The position numbers were made by a program, and so were the translations under genes. Positions 34,029-45,760 of a stretch of DNA of 64,000 nucleotides are shown here, piece by piece. Below the pieces are notes generated by a model that was not told the origin of the DNA, did no database searches, and saw only the letters and a program-made list of their open reading frames with translations. This DNA comes from Botryotinia globosa (taxonomy: Eukaryota; Ascomycota; Leotiomycetes; Helotiales; Sclerotiniaceae), in the NCBI GenBank assembly GCA_014898425.1, contig RCSZ01000004.1, forward strand, positions 620,001-684,000. Reading direction: 5' to 3'. Within the stretch, counting starts at the first letter, position 1. The number at the start of each line of letters is the position of its first letter.

Positions 34029-34640
34029 TTATGCGTACCTCCAACGAGCTCCAGCTTGCCACGCTCCGTATCTGAGCTTGTCCAATTCAATCTGGTCCTT
34101 TCGAGCACAGCAGAAATCGATGACAGTATTGTCATATGATTCATCGAACCATTCCAATCTTTCGCATTGATGTGAATTCGTGAGCTCGCCGGAAGTTCCA
34201 CAAGCATTCTCAAAGCTCTTCATTTGAATGCGAATCAGCTGCTCAATCAATTTATGCTTTGCATCCTGCAAGTCATTCTTCATCAATAAGGTTGCACGGG
34301 ACCCAGGAATGGATATCGTCTTGTCATTGTTGTGGTTGTTGTTGCTAATACGTGCGGAGAATTCTTGAAGCCTTATAATGTATGGAGAATATGGAACGTT
34401 CAGGAACTCTTTGAACCGCTTCTCATGCCCATACCATAACACCTCCTTGGCTAGAGCTGGCAGTGGAGGATTTCCTGAGCAAGCAGTTTGCGTTGGAAGC
34501 GATAACGTCATCACGGGTGCAATTCGTGGATCTTTGTCAGGCACCGAATCTTTCAATAGCATTAAATATTTCTCGGACGCCAACCAAGCTTCAGATCCGA
34601 CCATTGACACATCGCCTGGAACTGGACAGTCGTCATACAT
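34029..34640 (-). CDS. Unrecognised protein of about 203 residues
   Basis: The frame is open from 34667, but the first ATG is at 34640 (MYDDCPVPGDVSMVGSEAW). The sequence looks protein-like: an acidic N-terminus, a helical middle (RFKEFLNVPYSPYIIRLQEF, DLQDAKHKLIEQLIRIQMK) and a cysteine- and aromatic-containing tail (DFCCARKDQIELDKLRYG, ARWRYA). No known domain. An upstream exon is possible because the frame continues above the ATG. Confidence 0.5.
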   Translation of the reverse strand: MYDDCPVPGDVSMVGSEAWLASEKYLMLLKDSVPDKDPRIAPVMTLSLPTQTACSGNPPLPALAKEVLWYGHEKRFKEFLNVPYSPYIIRLQEFSARISNNNHNNDKTISIPGSRATLLMKNDLQDAKHKLIEQLIRIQMKSFENACGTSGELTNSHQCERLEWFDESYDNTVIDFCCARKDQIELDKLRYGAWQAGARWRYA

Positions 34641-34976
34641 TGAAAGGGTTGGCAGGATTTGAGACAATGTATTTTCGTCAGGTATTGAGGATTTCTTTCA
34701 GAATACGGAGACCAAAGCGTCGGTACGGAAGCTGCGTGATGTGTATCTACAATTTTGATATGTATTCAGTGGGTTTGAAAAAGGCTGGAGCGTTGTAAGA
34801 AAATTTTGTTGAAGTTTAGGTGTGAGGAAAGAACACCACCAAAGGAGATTTTTATACATAAATTTTGAATAGACAATATGATTCAGATATTATTGTTTGG
34901 AAAATATGACTCCAAGAGAGGCAGATATGAATAATCACTAGAATTATCATGGCGCTACCATCCCCTCATCATATCA
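34641..34976. other. Intergenic spacer in the orphan cluster
   Basis: About 340 bases, nothing specific seen apart from a TTTTTATACATAAATTTTG AT-rich patch. Confidence 0.4.
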
Positions 34977-35486
34977 CTAATCCTCACAAGATATGGTGCG
35001 CTTCAAAGTTGTGGCTTCGTAGTATTGAACTGCATAATTCCACGCATCAAAATAATCAATAACCTCCTTTTGCGATGGATGTTTCCCATTGTGACCTCCC
35101 TGATAGACTCGAACAAAATATGAGATTTCCTGGTTGACAATCGTTGAAATCTCGATATTCTTCATGCGCTGGAGGTTGTAATCTTCCACTGACTGATCCA
35201 TGACTTCACAAGGAGCATCAAATCCGAGTTTAATGAGGTGTATCCGCACGGGCAACGTGTGATCTTGCATATGATAAAGCTCATATAACCTCAGACGATG
35301 TCTGAAAATGAGGATTTTAAGGGTATTATTGTAATTGGAAAATTTTATGGCCAGTCTGCATTTCAAATAATCCAGCGTATCAAGATGTGGTGCAGGTATG
35401 CTATGCATACCATCAACGCTCGAGTATGCTGGAGGTGCTTCTTCCTTGTAGGGACTGATCGAGTTTCCCTCGAAAGACATGGCCAT
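34977..35486 (-). CDS. Unrecognised 169-residue protein with an N-terminal PPxY motif
   Basis: Starts MAMSFEGNSISPYKEEAPPA-YSS. The KEE-(A)PPxY-x-S block resembles KEEPPSYNS in the leftmost gene of the row (29305-30483), suggesting shared ancestry or a shared binding partner. The rest is helical and aromatic (YLKCRLAIKFSNYNNTLKI, FRHRLRLYELYHM, VIDYFDAWNYAVQYYEA). No signal peptide, no known domain. Intronless. It is the rightmost member of the row. Confidence 0.6.
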   Translation of the reverse strand: MAMSFEGNSISPYKEEAPPAYSSVDGMHSIPAPHLDTLDYLKCRLAIKFSNYNNTLKILIFRHRLRLYELYHMQDHTLPVRIHLIKLGFDAPCEVMDQSVEDYNLQRMKNIEISTIVNQEISYFVRVYQGGHNGKHPSQKEVIDYFDAWNYAVQYYEATTLKRTISCED

Positions 35487-36644
35487 AGTCTTTTACTGCA
35501 GATTTTAGGGTTGTCACAAAGCTGACGAATACAAGGGAACATGAATCTTGAGTTCTGCTGTTTCTGAAACGTCTTGCGAAGAAATTTAGGAGTGTTATGA
35601 CTTGATCGAAACGAGAAGAATTATGTGCACGAGTAGATGGAGTAAAAATGTTTCGATAGGAATAGAAGAAACCAAAAAATACATTTCAATATTGATGCAA
35701 TCCGTTTGCCAGCCGAATTCATATATAAAACATGGAATGATGAATGATTCAGAGCGTTAGATTTTGCGCAAACCGCCACGCGACGTGAGCATCACTTGAT
35801 GTAACCTCCAGTCATACAAACCGGTTTACACAATGGCTGCTACAGTCTCGAACAATATCTCGAGGCTGCAAGTACTAGTCATCAGACCAACAGATCTATC
35901 ACAAATATAGTAACAGTACGATTGCCGACCTTTGGTCCATACAGAATAACCACTTAGGTATCATCGGTATTGGGCTTCGCAAGTTTATGATGTATGGCTT
36001 TCAGCTCGACCTTGTCAGACTGTGTTCTGCGAACACCAATATAATATCGAGCACCGGAGAAACTCCAAAGCTGTGGAAAAGAGGTTTTTGAAGAAGGCAA
36101 TCACCTCCACAACGAAGCCAAAAGGTAACATTGGCCCTCCTGAGATAAGCGCGTGCCCACAAGCATCATTCCAAATACCTAGCAGTTTAGGATTCTCAAA
36201 ACGCTTTGGGACAACTTCCGGAAAATGCGCTCCACACATTGACAGGAACCAAATTGTTTGTGCCGATTTGAGTACAATAATACTGTCAGATATTGCCCAG
36301 GTGTCATTGCTACACACCGGATCTCCCGAGCGAGATAAAATAAATAGATTCGGATACAATTGTAGTCATTATTATGTGACTTAAGACATCGAATCGGATG
36401 GAGATAGATGTACCAATAGCGACAAAGTTGTCTTTCATTGACATTCCACATACCAAAATGCTGTTTGATGCACGTTCTAGGATAGCAATTCACATTGATA
36501 TTGTTTCATTCGGAGTTCGCAACTCACCGCCCGATAGCGGTGAGCAAACGCGGGATTTAATGCTGGTAATATATATTACCCCAACCCAAATTTTTCTTCC
36601 TCCTCAATACCCCGCAATCATCAAACACCCCACTATACGGCATC
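35487..36644. other. Spacer before ADE2 with a doubly open region
   Basis: About 1.15 kb. At 36015-36384 both strands are open for more than 110 codons and both translations look protein-like, so a decayed gene is possible, but no family is recognised. The ADE2 promoter occupies the right end, with a pyrimidine-rich CTTCCTCCTCAATACCCC leader. Confidence 0.45.
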
Positions 36645-38488
36645 ATGGAGAAAACTGTAGGACTTTTGGGAGGAGGGCAATTGGGGCAGATGCTCTGCGA
36701 AGCTGCGAATCCTCTTGGTGTCAAGGTTATTATTCTCGATGCACCAAACTCACCAGCCAAACAAGTTAATGCCAAAAATGACCATCTTGATGGCTCTTTC
36801 ATTGATGCTGAGAAAATCCGCGAACTTGCAAAGAAAGTAGATGTTTTGACTGTGGAAATTGAACATGTGGACACATACGTGTTGGAAGAGCTTGCAAACT
36901 CTGGAGTGGAAGTTCAACCCAGTGGGTATTCATCTTGATATTCAAACTTTGAGACAAGACTGATATAAATTTAGGCTGGAAGACATTGCGAGTCATCCAG
37001 GACAAGTATTTACAGAAAGAGCACCTCACTAAAGCCGGAGTACAGACTGCGACATCACAAGCGGTAGAAGCTGGAAATCTGGAGGAGTTCGGGCGCACAC
37101 ACGGATACCCATTCATGCTTAAGGCAAGGAAAGACGCGTACGATGGACGAGGTAATTGTCCTGTGAAATCGGAATCCGATATCAAGAATGCCCTTGAAGT
37201 GTTAAAGGATAGATCATTATATGCGGAGAAATGGGCGAGCTTCAGAATGGAGCTTGCGGTAATGGTTGTGAAGACAGAAAACGAAGTTTCCAAAGATGGC
37301 GACTCTACCATTGCATACCCGGTCGTGGAGACAATCCACGAAGATAGCATCTGCAAATTAGTTTATGCTCCAGCAAGAGGAATTTCCAGTGACCTCCAAA
37401 AGAAAGCACAAACCTTAGCGCGCAAGGCAGTGGGTAGTCTTTGGGGTAAAGGTGTTTTTGGAGTCGAACTTTTTGTTATGGAAGATGGTGAAATACTGGT
37501 CAATGAGATTGCCCCTCGCCCTCACAAGTGAGTATTTTGAGGCATCATTTCAACAGGCTAGTTTGGACGAATACTGACACAATTTTCCTATAGTTCGGGA
37601 CATTACACAATTGAAGCATGCCCAACCATGTCGCAATACAAATCTCAACTTCTTTCAATATTGGGTATCATGCCATCCTTCCCCAACTCAGCTATTCCTT
37701 CAATGTTTCCTGCAACTATCATGTTGAACATCCTTGGTGGAGCGTCAAAAGATTCCCACAAGGAGTTGATGCAACAAGCCGCCGCAATCCCCACGGCCAA
37801 CCTTCACATGTACGGAAAAGAATCCAAGCCAGCCCGCAAAATTGGTCACATCACTGTCATTGGTAGCTCCATGACTCAAGCCGAGCAACTTATTTCTCCC
37901 TTAATCACGCTTAACGATAACATGCGTGCAGAACGAAAAGGTCTCCCTAAATCCACATCCACCACAATCTCATCTCAATCTTCGCCTCAAAAGCTCGTTG
38001 CTATTACTATGGGTTCAGACTCCGATCTCCCCGTTCTCAAACCCGGCCTTGCTATTCTTGATTCACTTCAAATTCCATATTTCCTTACTATAACATCTGC
38101 GCATCGTACACCACAACTCATGGCAGATTTTGCACGCGATGCCGCTTCCAATGGCTTTAAAGTTATCATTGCTGCTGCAGGAGGGGCGGCACATTTGCCT
38201 GGTATGATCGCTGCGCAAACCCCCCTTCCAGTCATTGGTGTTCCAGTGAAGGGAAGCACATTAGATGGAATGGATAGTCTTTTGAGCATAGTACAAATGC
38301 CAAGAGGAGTTCCTGTTGCAACTGTTGCTATTAATAATAGCGTCAACGCAGCGTTATTAGCAGCAAGAATAATCGGAGCCAGTGATAGTGTGGTATTCGC
38401 AAAGATGGAGGATTATATGAAGAAAATGGAAGATGAAGTTGTAGGAAAGAAAGGAAGATTAGAAGAGGTCGGATGGGAGGGATACTAG
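36645..38488 (+). CDS. ADE2: Phosphoribosylaminoimidazole carboxylase, PurK-PurE fusion (three exons)
   Basis: The enzyme converts AIR to CAIR in de novo purine synthesis, in the cytosol. The exons I infer are 36645-36921, 36975-37527 and 37594-38488, giving about 574 residues, the usual fungal length. The N-terminal ATP-grasp part starts KTVGLLGGGQLGQMLCEAA and includes VEIEHVDT, YDGRGN and VNEIAPRPHNSGHYT. The C-terminal PurE-like part starts VAITMGSDSDLP and contains ITSAHRTP and AAAGGAAHLPGMIA. The first donor (GTGGGT at 36922) was chosen because it restores Q-P-S-W-K-T-L-R. It converges on the RNA15 gene with about 260 bp between stops. Confidence 0.96.
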
Positions 38489-38745
38489 ATTTTGAAAGAT
38501 GTAGAATCGCACTGATACCACGCATTTTAACTATGCACATGGGAATATATAGTTAAATGAACAATAGACGAATAAAGCCATCAATTAAATTTACAATTGC
38601 TTGATGTATCTACTTAATTGATTCCTTTGCTAACTACCTATCAACGCCTGACCTCCGAACCAGAAAATATCGAGGAAGCATGAGGTGAAAGATCACGAGA
38701 GTTTCTTCCTAAATTGAACCCTTTCCTTTCACCTGCTCCATAGAC

Positions 38746-39946
38746 TTATCCACGAAACTGGGCTCTCAGCGCCATCAATTGTGCCCTATCAGCTGGTGGC
38801 AAACTATCGATCAATTCCTGTGGCATAGCCATAACTTGCGCCATCAACGCATCTGCATCTGGTTCGGCTACTTGAGCTGGTGGTGGAGCTTGTCTTTGTT
38901 GCGGAGGAGGTGGCGCATAACCTTGCACTGGCGGCGTACCCATCATGGGCAAACCCATTTGGCCTGACATATGTGGAGGAGGGGGGGGATATCCAGATGG
39001 GTATGCCGACCCTCCATATTGAGGAATAGCCGCAACGGGTGGAGGAATGCTTGGGACGGGGGGAGCAGATACTGGTGCTGCGATCGATGACTCAATAACG
39101 GACGAGAGAGCTTCGGGTTGAACAAGGCCCATCAGAAGAAGGGCTTGGAAAATGGCATAGGAGAGTTGGGGAGCTTGATGGAGGAGTTCGGTCGCTTTTT
39201 GAGGATCGGTCGAGGCAAGAGTCTTCATTTGGGAGAGGACATCGAGAAGTTGGGATGGAGGGAGAGTATTGAGAGTGCGAGAGATAGCATCAGGGCAGGT
39301 GAGGCCTTGGGGTAACTCGATGCCTATTGGTAGAGGCGGCAATGGGGCGGTGTTTGAGGCTTGAGGAACTGGTAAAGATGGAGGTGGAACTGGAAGGCCA
39401 TTTGTATTGAGAGGGGGAGGTTGATAGTTAGGCGCAGACTGGAAAGAAACACGAATTAGCACACTTTCTAGGTATATTTGTAGATCGGATTGTTATAGGG
39501 TAGAAGCTCGACGTACATTCTCTTCCTCACCACCATCATTTGAGAAATCAACGCGCAATTTTCGATTCATAATTTCGTAGTCGTTTAAATTTCGTACTGC
39601 AGAAGCTGCAGAATCTAGATGGACGCGCAAACATTTAGCAGTGTAACCATGGATGGGAAAGTCGCAACCCAAATATGCAGTGCACTGCACTTACCTGAGT
39701 CGGGATATTCTGCAAAACCGAAGCCTTTAGGTCTACCTGTTTCGCGATCATAGACAAGTCGAAAATTGACAACATTTCCCGCACTGCTGAAGATATCTAT
39801 TATCTGTTCCTCGGTAAGACCTTTTCAAACGGCATAAATTAGCTTGATACGGTACAGCAATGATGACCGGTCAAAGAGAAAGAAGATAAATTACCATAAG
39901 GAATATTTCCAACAAATACAGACTTGGAAGGAGGTTTTATTGACAT
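38746..39946 (-). CDS. RNA15: CstF-64/Rna15-type mRNA 3'-end processing factor (four exons)
   Basis: It binds the pre-mRNA near the poly(A) site as part of the cleavage factor IA/CstF complex. The exons I infer are 39946-39895, 39820-39695, 39614-39517 and 39438-38746, encoding about 322 residues. An N-terminal RRM shows RNP2 [10 protein letters not shown] and RNP1 KGFGFAEY, beginning at residue 9. A proline-rich linker is followed by the hinge ([20 protein letters not shown] to [10 protein letters not shown]) that binds Rna14, then a proline-, glycine- and glutamine-rich region. A C-terminal helical domain ([20 protein letters not shown]) is the Pcf11-binding end. It shares a 577-bp divergent promoter region with prohibitin-2. 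Confidence 0.93.
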
Positions 39947-40523
39947 TTTGAAAGAGATAATGAATGTTCCAGACTATGGAAAATGCGATGGACAGAGTTG
40001 AGATGATTTTGTTTGCAAGATTTGACCCTTTAGAAAGGAATGCAAATGGATTGATCACTTCTTTTGTCACTGCAAAATTGAGAAATGGCACAGAAAGTCT
40101 TTGAAGAAGTGATTTCTGGCTACTCTAAAATCCTTCTTGTCCTCTTCCTTATGAGCACCGACAATCCAAATCCCTTTTATAATTGTGGAAGCGAGGGCGA
40201 TTCAATAATACTGCCTCTGTTTTGAGAAATTCGATTGTTTCCAGGGTTTTAATGTTGTTTTGAGCAGTATGGAAGGGGCATACGTCCTTGATAGAAATGA
40301 TAGTAAGGTTTAGTTCATCGCGCTTCACGACTTTCACTATGCTTGGCGTTAAAGCTTGTGTGGAGTGAGGTGCGGCTAAATTAAAAATACGCTAGGACGG
40401 TTTTCATGAATCTGATCATAGAGCTTCACAAACCCCCCCTCCGCATCACAATTTACTCTCCTCAAACCCCGCCACATTAATTCGCAGATCGATATTGTGT
40501 CCGACTTTTCGAAAGCTGCCATC
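39947..40523. promoter_or_regulatory. Shared divergent promoter region RNA15 / PHB2
   Basis: About 577 bases between the two start codons serve both genes. The PHB2 side has a CACAAACCCCCCCTCCG C-rich leader near 40428-40444. No consensus regulatory site was identified with confidence. Confidence 0.5.
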
Positions 40524-41574
40524 ATGTCGAACAATCCTCAAGATGTTTTCAAGAAGCTGCAGAGAATAGCAAGTGAAGCAAGTAGAAATGGTCGCGGAGG
40601 ACCGGCACCAAAGGGAATAGCAGGTGGAGTGGCTACACTTATTGCACTGGGTGGAATCATGGTCGTTGGAAATAATGCGCTTTTCAACGTTGATGGTGGT
40701 CACAGAGCTATCAAATATACGAGATTAGGTGGTGTTGGCAAGCAAATCTACGGTGAAGGTATGTATTTACTTTTTCCTGGGGCGATTGTTTCACACACTG
40801 TGGTGGCTAATATTATGATTTCGCTTTCCAGGTACACATATCAAGATTCCATGGTTTGAGACCCCTATAGATTATGATGTTCGAGCGAAGCCACGTAATG
40901 TCGCCTCCCTCACCGGTACAAAGGATTTACAGATGGTCAACATTACCTGCCGTGTTCTCTCAAGGCCTCGCATCGATGCCCTTCCTCAAATCTACCGAAC
41001 CTTAGGTACCGACTACGATGAGAGAGTATTGCCATCTATTGTGAATGAGGTTTTGAAGAGTGTAGTTGCGCAATTCAACGCCAGTCAGTTGATCACCCAA
41101 CGTGAGATGGTTGCAAGATTAGTCAGAGAGAATTTGTCGAAGAGAGCAGCTAGGTTCAACATCATGCTTGATGATGTTTCCTTAACGGTATGATATTTAT
41201 AAGATGCTTTAAAAAACACACAGATACTAATGAGTGAATAGCATCTCGCATTTTCTCCCGAGTTCACAGCAGCAGTAGAGGCCAAGCAAGTCGCACAGCA
41301 AGAAGCTCAGCGTGCTGCATTCGTAGTTGACAAGGCACGTCAAGAGAAGCAAGCTATGATTGTTAAGGCCCAGGGAGAAGCACGATCTGCGGAGTTGATT
41401 GGTGATGCTATCAAGAAGAGTCGTTCATACGTCGATTTGAAGAGAATCGAAAATGCCAGAGCAATCGCTCAAATCATTCAAGACGCTGGTGGACGCAACA
41501 AGATGTATTTGGACTCGGAGGGACTGGGATTAAATGTCACTGAGGCATTTGAGGATAAAAACAAAAAGGCATAA
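40524..41574 (+). CDS. PHB2: Prohibitin-2 (three exons)
   Basis: A subunit of the mitochondrial inner-membrane prohibitin ring that chaperones membrane proteins and modulates m-AAA protease. The exons I infer are 40524-40758, 40832-41187 and 41242-41574, giving about 307 residues. A membrane anchor ([19 protein letters not shown], about residues 33-51) precedes the PHB domain, including [33 protein letters not shown] and [19 protein letters not shown]. The coiled-coil region ([35 protein letters not shown]) follows. The reading frame is open upstream, but the ATG at 40524 matches the family start. Confidence 0.96.
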
Positions 41575-42627
41575 TGAATTGGGATGGTAATGGCGAACTA
41601 AACAAACTCTCTCCACTGTACTACAAGCGTATGTAGCATGTATACTATATTTTCTGAAAGGTACAAGGTGTGCCGATCGGTTTTTGGCCCATGGCTATGA
41701 ATGCATTATTTGAGCACACAGAATATGCCTTTCTTCGAGTCGATCAAATCCTCACTATTGATGGATAAGAGGTGCAATCGCAATCTCTAAAATGAGAAAA
41801 TCACTCCTCTTTAAAACTTTCGGGTCTTTAGACTTCCATTGCTCGCTTGAAGTCGTTGTCTGGGTATCCGTTAAGATCATTGTAGCAGTCAGATTGTTGA
41901 TCACTTGCATTGGCCCCATATTAGAATTTATACTCATCAAATCCTCCATCTTGCAACACGGATCAAGACTTGCTCGAAGTACAGGCCGGTTTATAACGGC
42001 TCACAATTTTGGGCACGCAACCGCATAGCTTTTGGAGGCAAATCACGTGATATATATATCAATTCCTAGCTCCATTCCCACCAACATTTTATCGTGGCGT
42101 ATCTTGGCGCTTGGCGCTTATAGCCAAGATACTCCCACCTTCCTTTTGGATAATAGCTTACGATAGCATTTTTACGGACCTTCCCCTCAGGTTCAGATTG
42201 GCCCAGCCTCATGGTTGAGCATTGGGATCGATACGAGTAAACTCAGAAGAACGAGCCAATTCCAACTGGTGTGTCCCTGGCCGATCTTCCCAAACAATTG
42301 GAATTACCTTATAGAATCCTGGTATTACGATAAGACCACAGACGAACATTACAGGGGAAAGCTTTCTCCGCACTTTGTGTGACTTTACCGTTGAGTGAAT
42401 GCATATTGCCTTGTTTAAACTTCGGATGTAAACTATCAATATGTTTACTGTTATGGAGCTTGGCACTCTAGCACGACATCATAGTCCGAGATAACAATGC
42501 AATTAGCGGGGCTCAATGGGATGAATGGTAAATATATAAAAGCTCGGCTTTTACCCGATAAGTTGTGTCTCGAAGTCACCCTCCTCTTACCGCCCTTCCT
42601 CACAGTCCGCTAGGATACTTGCTCATC
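41575..42627. other. Spacer PHB2 / S9 peptidase, with a CACGTG palindrome
   Basis: No gene-like frame. A TCACGTGA palindrome lies at 42043-42050, the bHLH/Cbf1-type core, followed at once by ATATATATA. It is roughly 580 bases before the peptidase start and could belong to that promoter. Confidence 0.5.
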
Positions 42628-45045
42628 ATGCTCTTTACGATGAGGATCTCTTTGTCGTTGGTGGCACTGCTATCCGCAGGGGTAGCTAATGCTACCTACA
42701 GCAATTCTACACCGACATTCACTCCTCAAGCGATGTTGAGTTCTCCTCGTCGAGGGTCGGCAATCCCAAATGCAGATGGAACGCTTGCGCTTTACACTGT
42801 GGCCACCTACTCATTTGAGAAGCATCACAATTCTCATGAGCTCCGTGTGATGAACCTTGCGAATGGTACATCTTGGCTATTCAGCAATGCTAGTGACATC
42901 AGCAATGCCAATTGGTTAGGCGATGGAAACAAGATCATTTGGTTCGTTTCGGAGGAGGATGGATCCACTAGTTTCGTCGTTGGAGACGCAACGGCACCAA
43001 GTGCAGAGTAAGTCTTCTATAACATCCGTCACGTGGCCTTCGGCTATTCAAAATACTATGCAAACCTCAATGCGGATTCCTGTTTGTATCTTGACTCAAT
43101 TCTGATCTTCTTATAGACCCACCTCGGCAGGTTCTGTTCCTGGAGCAGTAGACAATCTCAAGCTAACTAGCATTGGTGATGAAACTCTTGGTGTTGCATT
43201 CAGTGGCCAAGCTTTACCCAATGGTACTTTGTACAATTCCGAACTCGCTCCTACACCCTATTCGACCGGAAGAGCGTATACCACCATTTTCGTCAGGCAT
43301 TGGGATACTTGTAAGAATTTCCAAGACTTTGTTTGAAAACCAGCACTAACATAAAATAGATATTACACCTCAAAGAAACAGTATTTGGTACGCGGCTTTG
43401 TCAACCACGGGCGGTAACTATACCCTCAGCGAACCAATTAATGTTTTGAATGGATCTGGACTCGAATCGCCTGTCCCACCATTTGGTGCTACAAACAGGC
43501 AAGTGAATGACGTCACGTTACTTTCTGGGAAACTTTCTGACTATGAACAGCTTTGACATTGGTAGCAAAGGTTTATCTTTCATTGCGAAGGACATTACTT
43601 TGAACCAAGCTACCACAACCAAATCTGATGTTTACTATGTGCCATTGACTACATTTACCGAAACCTCTCCAGAATTGAAAGTGGTTTCCACTCCTAATCT
43701 CGAAGGTGCTTCAGACGCTGTAGTATTTTCACCCTCTGGATCTTCACTTGCTTTCGTTCGTATGGCACATATCGCCTACGAAAGTGATAAGAACCGTGTT
43801 CTACAAGTAGCAGACGTCACTTCCAACTTGACTGCCATTGAATTCTTTGCTTCAGAGGATGGAAAGGGAGCTTGGGATCGTAGCCCAAGTACACTCCTTT
43901 ACAGTCAAGATGGAGAATCTATTCACGCAGTAGCTGAAGATTTTGCTAGAGTTAGACTGTTCACATTTTCTTCGGATCCTGCAAACACAACTCTTCCATC
44001 CATTATTTACAAAGATGGCGGTGTAACAGATCTTCACCCACAAGGAAAAGACAAGTTACTTATTAGCAGTTCAAGCTATCTCGATAACTCGGTCTTCTCT
44101 TCCGTTGACCCCAGCGTTTCAGCTGCCACCAATGCATCATCTGGTGTCACCACCATCTCAGCCAATCTCAACAGCCTCAAGGCATATGGACTTTCCCGTG
44201 ATTCCATCTCCGATGTTTTCTACCAAGGCGATGGAGACTACCTCGTCCACGCATGGGTCATCAAGCCAAGTACATTCGTTGAAGGCCAAAAATACCCTCT
44301 AGCATTCTACATTCACGGTGGACCTCAGGGAGCAACTGAAGATCTTTGGAGTACCCGTTGGAACATGGCTGTGTTCGCCGAACAAGGCTATGTCGTTGTA
44401 GCTTTTAACCCTACCGGTAGTACAGGGTTTGGTCAGAATCTCACCGATGGAATCCAAAACCAGTGGGGCGGTAGACCATACCACGATCTCGTCAAAGGTT
44501 GGGAATACATCGAAGAAAATCTCTCATTTGTCGACACCGATCGAGCTATCGCTTTGGGTGCCAGTTATGGCGGATACATGGTGAACTGGATTCAAGGCCA
44601 ACCTCTCGGACGTAAATTCAAGGCTTTGTTCACACACGATGGATGTTTCTCCACTCTTGCCCAATATTCCTCCGAGGAACTTTGGTTCATGCAACATGAC
44701 TTCAATGGAACACTCTGGGAAAACTTCGACAACTACGCACGCTGGAATCCAGCGAACCACACCGATGCCTGGTCGACTCCTCATCTCATTAACCACAATG
44801 AGTTAGATTACCGTCTTCCAATCGCGGAAGGTCTTGCTGCGTTCAATGTACTCCAGGCAAAGGGTATTGAGAGTAAATTCTTGAGTTTCCCTGATGAAAA
44901 CCATTGGGTTGTGAACCAGGAGAACAGTTTGGTGTGGCATAAGACTGTATTAGATTGGTTGAATGAGCATGTAGGCTTACCTGTTTATTCTAGCCCAAAT
45001 GATACCGATTATAGGGCCATTTTGCAGAGTGGTCCTTGGATTTGA
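42628..45045 (+). CDS. Secreted S9-family dipeptidyl peptidase, DPP5 type (four exons, one GC-AG intron)
   Basis: The exons I infer are 42628-43007, 43117-43310, 43360-43498 and 43551-45045, encoding about 735 residues. The N-terminus [22 protein letters not shown] is a clear signal peptide; a second in-frame ATG at 42640 is also possible. A beta-propeller region follows and then the alpha/beta-hydrolase domain with [14 protein letters not shown], the nucleophile motif LGASYGGYM (serine codon 44563-44565) and the histidine region DENHWVV. The likely catalytic aspartate lies near HNELDYRLP. Several N-x-S/T sites suggest glycosylation. DPP5 enzymes are secreted by filamentous fungi to trim extracellular peptides. 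The third intron, 43499-43550, starts GCAAGT. Confidence 0.93.
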
Positions 45046-45760
45046 GGGCGATAAAAGCTTTTTGGAAAGAGGCCAGTAATAGGCTAGTTTGATAGGCCAA
45101 TAAAAATTACATTTTGCTTTCGAACATTTTTTCTTCGGGTGCTTAAAGAGTGATGATTATTTTGCAAGTCTCTCTTACAATATCCCATATTGTCTCAAGA
45201 CATTCTAGACTGGCGAGAGGGATCTACTTCTCAGGCGATAGAGTTTTTTGTGAAAACACTTTGTCGTTTTTCAGAAGGTATGAAGGTCGAGAAACACGTG
45301 AGTAAGCTTCCCTCGTCTGGATTTTCCTTCCCGATTGTAGCTCTTTCTTGTTACCTCAAATGGCAGGAACTAGTCTTAGCCTCAAATAAAGGGGATAAAG
45401 CTACCGACTTAGCTGGTCTCTCGATGCTTGGAATTATCACGCCATACAATAACCCTCCTCTGTCCAGTACCGATTTGATGTTTGCTTGACTTTCCATTCA
45501 CCTCCAATTTCATCGGCACACAAACAGAGAGTGAATAAATTGTCACCCAGTCTTTCTTTCCATTTGGGTCTTAACTTTCAGAGTTTTTTAGTTTGTTCCC
45601 TTTTCAATTCAATATTTTCCTTCGATATAGATTTCTGTCCTTTCATACTCAACATTTGCTATATTTGATAGGCTCGAAGAGGAAAGTCAATTCGAATACA
45701 GGAAATTCTCCCCATAGATTCTATTTCTCATATTACACTCACAATTGGCAATCAGAAACC
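45046..45760. other. Spacer after the peptidase gene, no gene seen
   Basis: A 99-codon frame at 45190-45489 has no ATG start and no recognisable features. The rest is AT-rich leader-like sequence before the gene at 45761. Confidence 0.5.

Noticed and set aside
45190..45489. 99-codon plus frame downstream of the peptidase gene
   Set aside because: It begins with a non-ATG codon and shows no domain or splice support.
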